55,159 nucleotides of DNA from Bacteroidota bacterium (GCA_023422565.1 JAFAGR010000094.1:1-55159), one strand, 5' to 3'; shown: positions 9,401-17,249, counted from the first letter of the stretch. Notes: generated from the letters alone by a model not told the origin. Numbers and translations are program-made.

Positions 9401-9781
9401 GTCGTATTCTTTTTGTGCTTCGTCTGACCTGCCGAGGTTGTCTACAGCGTTTGCAGCGATCATTGTAAATGTGCTGAATTTTTCAGGAAACATCTTCATG
9501 CCCAGTTGTGCATACTCCATCGCTTTGTTGTACTGGCTGTCTGCATAATAAGCATTGGCGATATTTCTCACAGCCAGCACGTAGTTGGTATCACTGCGGT
9601 TAATCTGGCTGAAGATTTTAATTGCATCCTGGTATTTTTCTTCCTGGTATTTTTTCAGGCCTTCCCTTATTTTTTCACCGCTATTAATAAGCGGGTTATT
9701 TTGTTGCCCTGCTGAATTTGCAGTTTGTAAAATGATTGCGAGAATGATGCACGTAAATATGCGCGGACTTTTGGCTAGCAT
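6473..9781 (-). CDS. Exported TPR and YwqK/MORN-like repeat protein
   Basis: A 1102-residue protein starting with a signal peptide (about residues 1-24). Residues about 30-215 resemble tetratricopeptide repeats (alternating helices with motifs such as YYADSQYNKAMEYA). From about 385 to the end run roughly thirty imperfect repeats of about 23 residues with the pattern Y..NG......Y..G...G....Y, as in the YwqK/MORN-variant family that databases label 'toxin-antitoxin system YwqK family antitoxin'; nothing here supports an antitoxin role. Such beta-hairpin stacks probably form a long solenoid on the periplasmic or outer face. It heads the three-gene operon and overlaps the next gene by 4 nt. Function unknown. 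Confidence 0.8.
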   Translation of the reverse strand: MLAKSPRIFTCIILAIILQTANSAGQQNNPLINSGEKIREGLKKYQEEKYQDAIKIFSQINRSDTNYVLAVRNIANAYYADSQYNKAMEYAQLGMKMFPEKFSTFTMIAANAVDNLGRSDEAQKEYDKAIVYNPHDHTLFFNKGITHFNAKNNDSARASFEKCLLINPFYSSAHYFLAGTHLREGNLVPAVLGYSTYLLLAPEGNYSTNAIKILSNISKSTDDVLEMVKNKKPSAEKNFNTIQEILLSKIATDPKYKSLVNINDDMIKQIQVICEKLEYKKSDPGFTMQYYVPFFEKTFKEKRFEPMIYTMFSGVDIKPIKTWNQGNKKEKEAFILLAANYLNEIRFSRVLPYTERQAATSLYVYNNDVLVAKGFYVMAKGEMQPQGTWEFFNDEGRITLRGEFSKQSKKTGEWVSFYSNGKVKEKINYKEDMYEGPAFGWFDNGNKWYDETYKNGQLHGVQTIRYLNGNRKSIINFDNGKETGEVKYFNISDQLTHTYTYKNGVLDGPYKTYHSNGKLNEESAFIKDVESGDYKSYYETGEKFATGKVSNGKRQGLWINYYKDGTPKAKSTYLDGEFTGEFSEFFEDGKTNVTGNYVKKKLDGKVSYYDKDGILYSEAVYDKGRLRELNYLDKKGNVTHTNTTRKGAGLITFYSPNGNKSSEGFFDKEGLKQGKHEEYFSGGKKSLVSEWKDGELNGPYASYLPNGIKVYETTYKNGKEDGYAKAYFTNGSLKSEGWMVDGEKQQSWLYYTLAGHLYRKIYFRDDELYGYSEYFYPSQKIDYEFRYLNGWIQEMTQFDTLGNVIQENKLTDGSGKMIFRLIDGKLLSEAAYTHFQMNGEKKGYFFDGSLSSKSNYRNNNLHGPYISYFFGNKVSSEGNYEDDKKVGNWKRYFGNGKVESEEVYVNGQLHGIVKTYSRNGSLDRVANYKEGDLHGTVTYYGDKEEVALVLNYEDDRLMSYQYMGADGKLIAPVLLKNYSGKISALYANGKPSVEFTYYENNVDGPFKYFYSNGKVKHEGVMKGGYFDGEVKWFHPDGSLQKSAVYSYGNYHGASKLFYPNGKPEMELNYYDDDQHGVNKYYDEKTGAVQTRNYYYGFIQSVK

Positions 9782-10055
9782 GGTAATTTTTGTTGATTAG
9801 GGTTGAGAAAATAAATATACGGAATAGTCCTTATACCGGCTGATAACCCATGCAGATAGTCGCTGACCCATGTATTAAACGATATGTTCGGAGTAAAGCC
9901 CGGGCTGATCACTATCTTATAACTTCAACCCTTTGGCGTAGTGTTACAATATTTCATAATTGAGAAATCATTGGTTCACAAAGGATTCAATCACAAGGGG
10001 CCACCAAAAGCAGATCTGCAAAAAGTTTTCTATGAAACGGCCAACGTATTATTTG

Positions 10056-10134
10056 TACCAATAAACCATCAAACCAATAAACCAATAAACATCAAACCAA
10101 TAAACCATCAAACCAATAAACCATCAAACCAATA
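10056..10134. repeat. Near-perfect 8-bp tandem array (AACCAATA/AACCATCA)
   Basis: About ten consecutive 8-bp words, nearly all exactly AACCAATA or AACCATCA, partly alternating, with one copy shortened by a base at 10088-10094. It lies between the nrdJ terminator and the leader of the repeat-protein operon. Its copy number would be expected to vary by slippage. Confidence 0.9.
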
Positions 10135-10156
10135 CCGGCTAGAAACTATTAAACCT

Positions 10157-10185
10157 AAAAAAGCCACTTCCGAAGAAATGGCTTT
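10157..10185 (-). terminator. Intrinsic terminator of nrdJ with UUCG loop
   Basis: Read on the minus strand, an 11-bp stem AAAGCCATTTC/GAAGTGGCTTT (one G-U pair) closes a TTCG tetraloop and runs into a T tract. It begins about 30 nt after the nrdJ stop codon, the classical geometry of a rho-independent terminator. Confidence 0.85.
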
Positions 10186-10214
10186 CAAAATACGCGGTTA
10201 GTATAGGTAAAAGT

Positions 10215-13200
10215 TTAGCTGCAACCCAGGCTGTTGCCGCAGTTCAGGCATTTGTAACATGTACCGCTTCTAACGGTGATGTGGCCGCAAACATTACAAG
10301 CCGGTGCATCGCCCTGCATAACTTTATTGGCCTGACTTACAGAATCCATCGCCGGTTTTGCACCTGCAGGAGTTTTATAAGCGGAAGGCTGTGGGCTCAC
10401 CAAACGTATATCACTCAATTCATGTTTGCGTTCGCCGATGGTGGGCGTTTCTTCATCCCATGATTCATTGCCGAGATTTTCAACCTCGGGTTTGTCGAGA
10501 ACATGTACAAGGTCTGTACGGCCAAGGTAATCGTAAGCAAGGCAGCGGAACATAAAGTCAATGATAGACGTGGTTGTTTTAATGTTTGGGTGGTCAACCA
10601 TTCCGGCCGGTTCAAACCGTGTGAATACAAATTTCTCCACATATTCTTCAAGAGGTACACCATATTGAAGACCGATAGAAACAGCTATCGCAAAGCAGTT
10701 CAGCATGCTGCGCATAGTGGCTCCTTCTTTGGCCATATCGATGAATATTTCACCAAGCGTACCGTCAGAATAATTTCCGGTGCGGATGAACAAGGCCTGG
10801 CCGTTGATCTTTGCTTTCTGCGTATAGCCGTAACGTTTAGCAGGCAGCGTACGGCGTTCAACTATCATTGCTAACTGGCGCTTCAATGAAGTGTCTTCAC
10901 TGTTTTGAACACGCTTGTTCACTTCCTCAAGAAGTTCTTCAATGGTGAGCTTGCCCATATCAACAAAGGATGCAGAGGAGCTACCTACTGAATTGCTCTT
11001 AACTTCTTCTGTTTCGCCAGATTTTTTCTTCTTGTCTGATTTATTGCTCAGCGGCTGGCTGAGTTTAGAGCCATCACGGTAAAGCGCACACGCTTTTAAG
11101 CCAAGTTCCCAACTAAGCCTGTAAGAATCCGCGATGTCCGCTTCTGAAGCCTCATTAGGGAGGTTGATGGTTTTGCTGATGGCGCCGCTGAGGAAAGGTT
11201 GAGCCGCAGCCATCATTCGTATGTGGCCATGTGCATGAATATAGCGTTCGCCTGTTGCCCCGCATTTATTCGCGCAATCGAAAACGGGAAGATGTTCTTC
11301 TCTTAAATGCGGTGCGCCCTCTACGGTCATGGTTCCGCATACATAAATATTCGCAGCGTCAATTTGTTCATCGGTAAAGCCCAGTGCTTCTAAAAGGTTC
11401 CATCCGAAATCATTGTACTCTTCCGCTTTGAAGCCAAGGCGTTGTAAACATGCTTCTCCGAGTGTGAATACATTAAATACAAACCCGATCTCAAATGCGC
11501 TGCCCATGGCCGCGTTCAGCTTGTTTAATTCTTCAGGAAGAAAGCCTTTCGCGAGAAGTGATTCTTCATTTATGTAAGGCGCTCCTTTTAAAGTAGCATG
11601 GCCTTTCGCATAATTAACAATGTCCTCGATTTGCTGCTCGCTATATTTCAGGTTACGCAATGCCTGCGGCACGCTTTGGTTGATGATCTTGAAATAGCCG
11701 CCACCGCTTAGCTTTTTAAATTTCACCAAAGCAAAATCAGGTTCCACGCCAGTGGTATCGCAATCCATCACCAAGCCGATCGTTCCTGTAGGAGCGATAA
11801 CGGTGGTCTGCGCATTTCGGTATCCGAATTTTTCGCCCAAACGCACCGCGTCATCCCATGCTTTAGTGGCAGATTTCAAAAGATAATCCGGGCAGTACTT
11901 TGCATTTATTCCCTGCGGTTTAATTTCAATGCCCTCATACGCGTCCATAGCATCATAGGCCGCAGCACGGTGATTGCGCATCACGCGAAGCATGTGTTTT
12001 TTGTTTTCTTCATACTTGCCAAAAGCGCCAAGGAAGGCAGCCATCTCAGCGGAAGTTTTATAGGCGATACCGGTCATGATCGCCGTGATAGCGCCTGCAA
12101 TTCCGCGTGCATCTTCACTGTCGTAAGCGATACCGCTCACCATCAGCATACTTCCAAGGTTTGCGTAACCAAGGCCCAACGTGCGGTAATCGTAACTTAA
12201 TTGCGCCACTTCCTTTGAAGGGAATTGCGCCATAAGCACAGATATTTCGAGAACAACTGTCCAAAGACGGCAGGTGTATTCAAAGCCTGTAACATCAAAC
12301 GTATTCTGATCTTCATTGAAGAACCTGCGGAGGTTAACGCTTGCCAGGTTACATGCGGTATTATCAAGGAACATGTACTCACTGCATGGGTTAGACGCTC
12401 TTATCGGGCCGCCTTCAGGGCAGGTGTGCCACTCGTTGATGGTGGTATCATATTGTGTTCCGGGATCGGCACAACGCCATGCGGCATAATTGATCTGTTT
12501 CCACAGGTCTTTCGCCTTCACTTTTTTCATGGTGTGACCGTCACTGCGCGCTTTCAATTCCCAATCGCCATCGGCATCGAGGGTTTTGAAAAAGCTGTTG
12601 GGTATGCGAACAGAGTTGTTGCTGTTTTGCCCGCTCACCGTACGGTAAGCCTCGCCTTCATAATCGCTGGAATATCCCGCCGCGATCAATGCAGCAACCT
12701 TGTCTTCTTCACCCACTTTCCAGTTTACGAATTCCACAATTTCAGGGTGATCAAGGTCAAGACAAACCATTTTCGCAGCGCGCCTTGTGGTGCCGCCGCT
12801 CTTAATGGCACCCGCTGCACGGTCACCGATCTTCAAAAAGCTCATCAATCCGCTGGAAGTGCCGCCGCCGCTGAGTTTTTCACCTTCGCCGCGAATGCTG
12901 CTGAAGTTGGTTCCTACGCCCGAACCATATTTAAATATCCTTGCTTCACGAACCCAGAGGTCCATGATGCCACCATCATTCACCAAATCATCATCCACGC
13001 TTAATATAAAGCAGGCGTGAGGTTGAGGGCGCTCATAAGCTGAAGTGGATTTTTTCAATTTGCCATCAGCTTGGTCAACAAAGTAATGGCCCTGCGGTTT
13101 TCCGGTGATACCATATACTTCATGAAGGCCGGTGTTGAACCATTGCGGACTGTTTGGTACGCACGCTTGGTTTAATATAGAATAAACAAGTTCTTCATAA

Positions 13201-13553
13201 AAGATTTGTGCATCGTCAGCAGACGCGAAGTAATTATTTCTTTCACCCCAAACACGCCAGCAATGTGCCATGCGGTGAGCAACCTGCTTTACCGAGGTTT
13301 CCCTTCCGGTAGTTCCGTTAGGTTGCGGAACCCCGGCTTTACGGAAATATTTTTGTGCTAGAATGTCAGTAGCAATCTGGCTCCATTGTTTCGGCACTTC
13401 AACGTTATCCATTTGAAAAACCACCTCGCCGGTAGGGTTTTTAATTACCGAGGTACGGTAATCGTATTCAAACATTTCATATGGACTGATGCCTTCCCGT
13501 GTGAATTGGCGGGAGAACTGGAGCGCTTTAGGGGTTTGCTTTTTTGCTGACAT
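10215..13553 (-). CDS. nrdJ: Adenosylcobalamin-dependent (class II) ribonucleotide reductase
   Basis: A 1112-residue cytoplasmic enzyme that reduces ribonucleotides to deoxyribonucleotides using adenosylcobalamin as radical generator, independent of oxygen. The catalytic barrel shows NPCSE near residue 388 (the Asn, Cys and Glu of the RNR active-site loop), then SVNLRRF, and a PTGTIG loop later. After the barrel comes a TSCPD-type domain, and the last 25 residues form a Cys-rich zinc ribbon (CNVCG and CYKCLNCG) typical of NrdJ, probably handling the redox-active tail. Length fits the family. It is monocistronic with a strong terminator and divergent from dtd. No cobalamin riboswitch was recognised upstream. 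Confidence 0.95.
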   Translation of the reverse strand: MSAKKQTPKALQFSRQFTREGISPYEMFEYDYRTSVIKNPTGEVVFQMDNVEVPKQWSQIATDILAQKYFRKAGVPQPNGTTGRETSVKQVAHRMAHCWRVWGERNNYFASADDAQIFYEELVYSILNQACVPNSPQWFNTGLHEVYGITGKPQGHYFVDQADGKLKKSTSAYERPQPHACFILSVDDDLVNDGGIMDLWVREARIFKYGSGVGTNFSSIRGEGEKLSGGGTSSGLMSFLKIGDRAAGAIKSGGTTRRAAKMVCLDLDHPEIVEFVNWKVGEEDKVAALIAAGYSSDYEGEAYRTVSGQNSNNSVRIPNSFFKTLDADGDWELKARSDGHTMKKVKAKDLWKQINYAAWRCADPGTQYDTTINEWHTCPEGGPIRASNPCSEYMFLDNTACNLASVNLRRFFNEDQNTFDVTGFEYTCRLWTVVLEISVLMAQFPSKEVAQLSYDYRTLGLGYANLGSMLMVSGIAYDSEDARGIAGAITAIMTGIAYKTSAEMAAFLGAFGKYEENKKHMLRVMRNHRAAAYDAMDAYEGIEIKPQGINAKYCPDYLLKSATKAWDDAVRLGEKFGYRNAQTTVIAPTGTIGLVMDCDTTGVEPDFALVKFKKLSGGGYFKIINQSVPQALRNLKYSEQQIEDIVNYAKGHATLKGAPYINEESLLAKGFLPEELNKLNAAMGSAFEIGFVFNVFTLGEACLQRLGFKAEEYNDFGWNLLEALGFTDEQIDAANIYVCGTMTVEGAPHLREEHLPVFDCANKCGATGERYIHAHGHIRMMAAAQPFLSGAISKTINLPNEASEADIADSYRLSWELGLKACALYRDGSKLSQPLSNKSDKKKKSGETEEVKSNSVGSSSASFVDMGKLTIEELLEEVNKRVQNSEDTSLKRQLAMIVERRTLPAKRYGYTQKAKINGQALFIRTGNYSDGTLGEIFIDMAKEGATMRSMLNCFAIAVSIGLQYGVPLEEYVEKFVFTRFEPAGMVDHPNIKTTTSIIDFMFRCLAYDYLGRTDLVHVLDKPEVENLGNESWDEETPTIGERKHELSDIRLVSPQPSAYKTPAGAKPAMDSVSQANKVMQGDAPACNVCGHITVRSGTCYKCLNCGNSLGCS

Positions 13554-13783
13554 AATATTTTAATTAATTGCGTAAATAGTTAGAATTCCTGTGCAGGGAA
13601 ACGAAAATATCTTTTCACCCTGAGGTTTACAATCCTATTCTATCAACAAGCTGTGGAAAAAAATTGTGTATAAAATGGCGGTTCAACATCACCGCGAATT
13701 GCATGCGTTTTTCACCTTTTGTGGAAAGAATTAATTTTTTTTTGAAGCTTTTTTGGATTAATCAGATAGGAAAAAAACATATT

Positions 13784-13812
13784 CATAACCGGAACCTGTT
13801 ATGGAACATAAC
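13784..13812. promoter_or_regulatory. Overlapping palindromes upstream of dtd
   Basis: CATAAC (13784-13789), GTTATG (13798-13803) and CATAAC (13807-13812) alternate, so the middle arm can pair with either outer arm (loops of 8 or 3 nt). The block sits 17 nt before dtd and overlaps a weak -7-like TAACTTTA at 13809-13816. It could be an operator or a pair of alternative hairpins. Confidence 0.4.
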
Positions 13813-13829
13813 TTTATAAAAAATGCATC

Positions 13830-14282
13830 ATGCGTGTGGTTATTCAAAGAGTAAAAAAAGCTTCAGTTTCGGTTGACGGAAAGATTACCGGCGAAATAAA
13901 AAGCGGGCTTTTGATATTGCTGGGAATAGAGGAAAGAGACACGGATGCAGATATCAGCTGGTTGTGTAATAAGATCGTTTCCTTACGCATATTCGACGAT
14001 GAAAATAAAGTACCCAATTTATCTGTCACCGATGTGGAAGGAGGCGTGCTCGTGGTAAGCCAGTTCACCCTCTTCGCTTCAACAAAAAAAGGCAACAGGC
14101 CCGGTTATACAAGAGCGGCGAAACCCGATTTCGCAATACCTGTGTATGAGAAGTTCTTATTCACACTTGAATCGGTTCATGGAAAAAAAGTACAGCGCGG
14201 AATTTTCGGCGCAGATATGCAGGTGGAGTTGGTGAATGACGGCCCGGTCACCATTCTGATAGATTCACATAACAAGGAATAA
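13830..14282 (+). CDS. dtd: D-aminoacyl-tRNA deacylase
   Basis: A 150-residue cytoplasmic editing enzyme that hydrolyses D-aminoacyl-tRNAs (and Gly-tRNA-Ala), preventing D-amino-acid incorporation. Both family signatures are visible: SQFTLFA at 77-83, which holds the active-site Thr, and NDGPVTI at 136-142, the GP-containing loop (chirality filter). The length is standard, and MRVVIQRV is the usual N terminus, supporting the start. It is 17 nt ahead of a MazG-like gene and probably cotranscribed with it; both proteins perform quality control. Confidence 0.95.
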   Translation: MRVVIQRVKKASVSVDGKITGEIKSGLLILLGIEERDTDADISWLCNKIVSLRIFDDENKVPNLSVTDVEGGVLVVSQFTLFASTKKGNRPGYTRAAKPDFAIPVYEKFLFTLESVHGKKVQRGIFGADMQVELVNDGPVTILIDSHNKE

Positions 14283-14299
14283 ACTTTTAAAAACATTAT

Positions 14300-14629
14300 A
14301 TGCAGTTAAGCATTGCAGACGCGCAAACGAATGTGGATGACTGGATAAAGCAGCATGGCGTGAGATACTTTAATGAATTGACCAATCTCGGGATTCTGAT
14401 GGAAGAAGTGGGCGAATTGTCAAGGCTTATGGTACGCAAATACGGCGAACAATCCTTTAAAGAAGGCGAAACTTCAAAAGACCTCGGTGATGAAATGGCC
14501 GATGTGCTTTGGGTTTTGCTCGCCTTGGCCAATCAAACAGGCATTGATCTTACCGAAGCATTTTATAAGAACATGGAAAAGAAAACCAGGCGCGATAGAG
14601 AACGGCATAAGGGGAACGAGAAACTCTAA
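14300..14629 (+). CDS. MazG-like nucleotide pyrophosphohydrolase
   Basis: A 109-residue all-alpha protein of the MazG/dUTPase-like superfamily, expected to hydrolyse nucleoside triphosphates to monophosphates and pyrophosphate. The metal-binding pattern is present: EEVGE (Glu35, Glu36, Glu39) in the first helix and DEMAD (Asp64, Glu65, Asp68) in the next. The short single-domain form is typical of house-cleaning enzymes that remove aberrant nucleotides. It follows dtd with a 17-nt gap. The exact substrate cannot be told from sequence. Confidence 0.85.
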   Translation: MQLSIADAQTNVDDWIKQHGVRYFNELTNLGILMEEVGELSRLMVRKYGEQSFKEGETSKDLGDEMADVLWVLLALANQTGIDLTEAFYKNMEKKTRRDRERHKGNEKL

Positions 14630-14981
14630 CTGATTTACGATTTACGATTGGTTGGAATAGTTGAATAGATGAATCGTTGTTAGCTGAGTCGCAAAAGCCA
14701 TCTACTAACGACTAACAACTACTGACTCTTTTGGGCGTTGGCTGCCGGTCTGTGGTTCGTGACTCTCCAACTTGTCAGTGGTTCGTGGCTCACGAACCAT
14801 AGGAACGTAACCACAACCGTCATCGCCGGGCTATCTGCCCTACACGGTAGGGCTGCCTATCCCTAACGCAGTTGGCTGGATGGTTTAATGGTTTAATAGA
14901 TGAATCGTTGTTAGCCGAAACCTAAAGACTATCCTAATGACTACAAACTACCAACTATCAACTATAAACTATTTTCGCACC
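14630..14981. other. Structured repeat-rich intergenic region
   Basis: A 352-bp gap without a believable gene. It holds two 7-bp word arrays (14700-14727 and 14936-14970), 8-bp words at 14651-14674 and 14875-14906, a 21-bp exact direct repeat (14664-14684 and 14895-14915), and two perfect hairpins with 3-nt loops: 14779-14799 (9-bp stem) and 14837-14853 (7-bp stem, GCCCTAC/GTAGGGC). Neither hairpin is followed by a T tract, so they are not classical terminators. Confidence 0.75.
14664..14915. repeat. Pair of 21-bp direct repeats
   Basis: The same 21 bases, beginning AATAGATGAATC, occur at 14664-14684 and 14895-14915 and enclose both perfect hairpins. This could mark an element that duplicated or inserted; no coding capacity lies between the copies. 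Confidence 0.8.
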
Positions 14982-16343
14982 ATGAAGCACACACTTATAT
15001 GCCTGATCGCTTTTTTTACGGTTACTAACGGCACCGCGCAAACGAAGAAACTGAAAAGCGGGCCATGGGCCGGGAATGTTGAATTGCGCACGGCCACGAT
15101 CTGGATGGAAGTTTCTCCTGATGTAAAGAATATAAAAGTGAATTATTTCAGAATGCCCGGAAAAACCTTCGCGGGAAATGTCGTTTATGCGACAACGTTA
15201 GGCAAGGATTTCGCCCCGGTAAAACTTGAACTTACGGGCCTCGACATCCACACAAATTATACCTATGAAATAGAACTGGATGGTAAAAAAGAAGTTCTTC
15301 CTTTTACTACATCCTTCACTACAAAAGATCTGTGGCAGTACCGGAAGCCGGCTCCTGATTTTAATTTTCTTACCGGCAGTTGCGCATATTTTAATGAACC
15401 GCGCTTCGACAGGCCCGGCAGGGCTTATGGAAGCGATTCTACAATTTTTACCACCATGGCTAAAACTCCCGCCACATTCAATTTATGGCTGGGAGACAGT
15501 TGGTACACGCGTGAAGTGGATTATAGCACGGTTTGGGGAATGAATTACCGCGTTTCGCTTGACAGAAGCCGCGAAATTCTTCAGCCTTTTCTCGCCTCAA
15601 TGCCGCAATACCATATTTGGGAAGATCATGATTATGGCCCCAACAACGCCGGCAAGAGTTTCATTTTTAAAGAGGAGAGCAGGAGAATATTTATTAACTA
15701 TACCGCCAACCCATCTTATGGCATGGACGGGAAAGGTATTTACACCAAGATAAGTTACAGTGATGTAGACATCTTTCTTACTGATAACCGCTACTTCCGC
15801 AGCGAACAAACTTTCCCCGACAGTATCGATGGTAAACCAAATCCCGCCAAGTCATACTTCGGCGCCGAACAAATGGATTGGTTGAAAAACGCCCTTCTCG
15901 CAAGCCGTGCTACTTTTAAGATCATTGCAACAGGCGGACAGATTCTTAATCCTGCTTCCAGCTTTGATTGTATGCGTTTTTATTCTTTCGAATATAATGA
16001 CCTGCTCAATTTTCTTCAGCAAGCTAAAATAAGTGGTGTATTATTTCTTTCAGGAGACAGGCATCACAGCGAGGTGATAAAACTGGAACGAGCCGGAAAC
16101 TATCCTTTATACGACGTTACTGTATCGCCTTTCACCGCCGGGATTAGCCGGGTTCGAGAAAATGAAGAAAACAATCCCGCCCGCGTGCCCGGCACGCTTG
16201 TGCAATTGCACAATTTTGGAAACATATCCATTAGCGGAGAACCCAAAAAAAGAAAACTGCGCGTCAGTTTCATTGGGCTTAAAGGAGAACAAATTGCCTC
16301 ATGGGAAGTTGACGAGTCCGAATTAAAAGCGCCCTTGCCTTAA
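14982..16343 (+). CDS. PhoD-like phosphatase/phosphodiesterase, exported
   Basis: A 453-residue metallophosphatase of the alkaline phosphatase D type, exported through a signal peptide ending near NGTAQ. After an N-terminal beta-sandwich (PhoD N-like) come metal-binding motifs: GDSWYT, WEDHDYGPN and the late SGDRHHSEV. PhoD enzymes use Ca/Fe and cleave phosphomonoesters or diesters, which suggests phosphorus scavenging; the true substrate is unknown. The frame is open 45 nt further upstream, but those codons come from a 7-bp word array and the ATG at 14982 directly starts the signal peptide, so it is chosen. A YcxB-like gene follows after 8 nt. Confidence 0.85.
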   Translation: MKHTLICLIAFFTVTNGTAQTKKLKSGPWAGNVELRTATIWMEVSPDVKNIKVNYFRMPGKTFAGNVVYATTLGKDFAPVKLELTGLDIHTNYTYEIELDGKKEVLPFTTSFTTKDLWQYRKPAPDFNFLTGSCAYFNEPRFDRPGRAYGSDSTIFTTMAKTPATFNLWLGDSWYTREVDYSTVWGMNYRVSLDRSREILQPFLASMPQYHIWEDHDYGPNNAGKSFIFKEESRRIFINYTANPSYGMDGKGIYTKISYSDVDIFLTDNRYFRSEQTFPDSIDGKPNPAKSYFGAEQMDWLKNALLASRATFKIIATGGQILNPASSFDCMRFYSFEYNDLLNFLQQAKISGVLFLSGDRHHSEVIKLERAGNYPLYDVTVSPFTAGISRVRENEENNPARVPGTLVQLHNFGNISISGEPKKRKLRVSFIGLKGEQIASWEVDESELKAPLP

Positions 16344-16351
16344 CTTGCGGT

Positions 16352-16837
16352 ATGCAATCGAATTGGTTTGATTATAACAGGCAGAAAGTTATCCAGGCCC
16401 TACGTTATCATTTTATCAGCAGGAGAGAGATAAAGATCCTGATGATATTGGTGAATGTATTTGCCGTAGTAACGGCAGCGGCTTTTTTCTTCAAAAAGAT
16501 CTCTCCCCTTGCATTTTTGCTGAGCTCGGCAATGTGGTTCATTTTAATGCTGATGTTTTGGTTCATCCTTCCCACCGTTATATATAAGAAGGCCCGAACT
16601 TTCCGCGATACGTTTCGTGTACGCTTAACCGATAGTGCCTTCACGCTGGAGAACCGCTCGGGCGACAGGTCGTGGCCGTGGACAGAATTTTCCGGGTGGA
16701 TGGAAAGCCCGCACTTCTATCATCTTTATTTTTCAAAAAGGGCTTTTTTCATTGTGCCGAAAGACGCTTTTGAAGGAGATGATGTTCATGAGGCGAGAAA
16801 AGTACTGCGTGAGAAGATCAGAGCGACTTCTCCATAA
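16352..16837 (+). CDS. YcxB-like membrane protein
   Basis: A 161-residue protein with two adjacent transmembrane helices (about 27-47 and 50-74) followed by a soluble tail. The tail has the YcxB-type pattern: a beta segment around DSAFTLENRSGDRSWPW, then FYLYFS-like strands and IVPKDAF. The family has no established function. It starts 8 nt after the PhoD-like gene, so the two are probably cotranscribed. Its last 20 bp overlap the end of the convergent acetyltransferase gene. Confidence 0.7.
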   Translation: MQSNWFDYNRQKVIQALRYHFISRREIKILMILVNVFAVVTAAAFFFKKISPLAFLLSSAMWFILMLMFWFILPTVIYKKARTFRDTFRVRLTDSAFTLENRSGDRSWPWTEFSGWMESPHFYHLYFSKRAFFIVPKDAFEGDDVHEARKVLREKIRATSP

Positions 16838-17249
16838 TATGATGAGGGATCCCCAGCTCAAGAAATTTCTCGCCGCTTAAATGATAACCGGATCGTTCGT
16901 AGAAGCCTATCGCCGTATCACGCGCATGCATGGTTATCTTCTTATAGCCCTTGTCTCGCGCAATGTTTTCCGCAAAAAGTAAAAGAGCAGCGCCGATTCC
17001 CTTACCCTGCAGGTTTTTCGGAACAGCCATTTGGCGCAACCGCAAAACTCCCGGCTCGTCGGTTTTGGTTAGCATGCAGCAGCCAAGCATTTCATCATCT
17101 TCAAAGGATGCCATGAGAATCTCCTCTTTTTCCGAGGCCAGTTCCTCGGGTGAAAAGTCTAATCCCAGAGGCTGCCTGAGTATCTGCCGGCGAAGCCGCA
17201 CCATTTCTTCGTAATCTTTAGTGCCGTGGTCTATCTGCTTTAAGCCCAT
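16818..17249 (-). CDS. GNAT-family N-acetyltransferase
   Basis: A 143-residue acetyltransferase of the GCN5-related fold, ElaA/PhnO-like in size. The acetyl-CoA loop is QGKGIGAALL near residues 80-90, followed by the helix ENIARDKGY; the C-terminal part has AIGFYERSGY, the usual motif B tail of the family. Substrate unknown; small-molecule and protein targets are both possible. It converges with, and overlaps by 20 bp, the YcxB-like gene. Confidence 0.85.
   Translation of the reverse strand: MGLKQIDHGTKDYEEMVRLRRQILRQPLGLDFSPEELASEKEEILMASFEDDEMLGCCMLTKTDEPGVLRLRQMAVPKNLQGKGIGAALLLFAENIARDKGYKKITMHARDTAIGFYERSGYHLSGEKFLELGIPHHIMEKSL

Larger units (their letters stand above)
9782..10214. other. 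Intergenic region with 8-bp array and nrdJ terminator
   Basis: A 433-bp gap upstream of the repeat-protein operon and downstream of nrdJ. It holds an AT-rich leader for the minus-strand operon, an 8-bp word array (10056-10134) and the nrdJ terminator (10157-10185). A plus-strand reading frame at 9941-10201 runs through the array and the terminator and is not believed to be a gene. Confidence 0.7.

Noticed and set aside
9941..10201. Plus-strand 86-codon reading frame in the gap downstream of nrdJ
   Set aside because: It is made largely of the 8-bp array and runs through the nrdJ terminator; its translation is a low-complexity repeat rich in Lys, Pro, Ile, Asn.
12225..13004. Long 259-codon frame antisense to nrdJ
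   Set aside because: Lies wholly inside a certain nrdJ gene in the opposite strand and has no family resemblance; a codon-bias shadow.
13554..13829. Cobalamin riboswitch upstream of the B12-dependent nrdJ
   Set aside because: No B12-box-like sequence or long multi-stem element was recognisable in the 276-bp gap.
14937..14981. Upstream ATG of the PhoD-like gene
   Set aside because: The extra 15 codons are a 7-bp word array and would bury the signal peptide.
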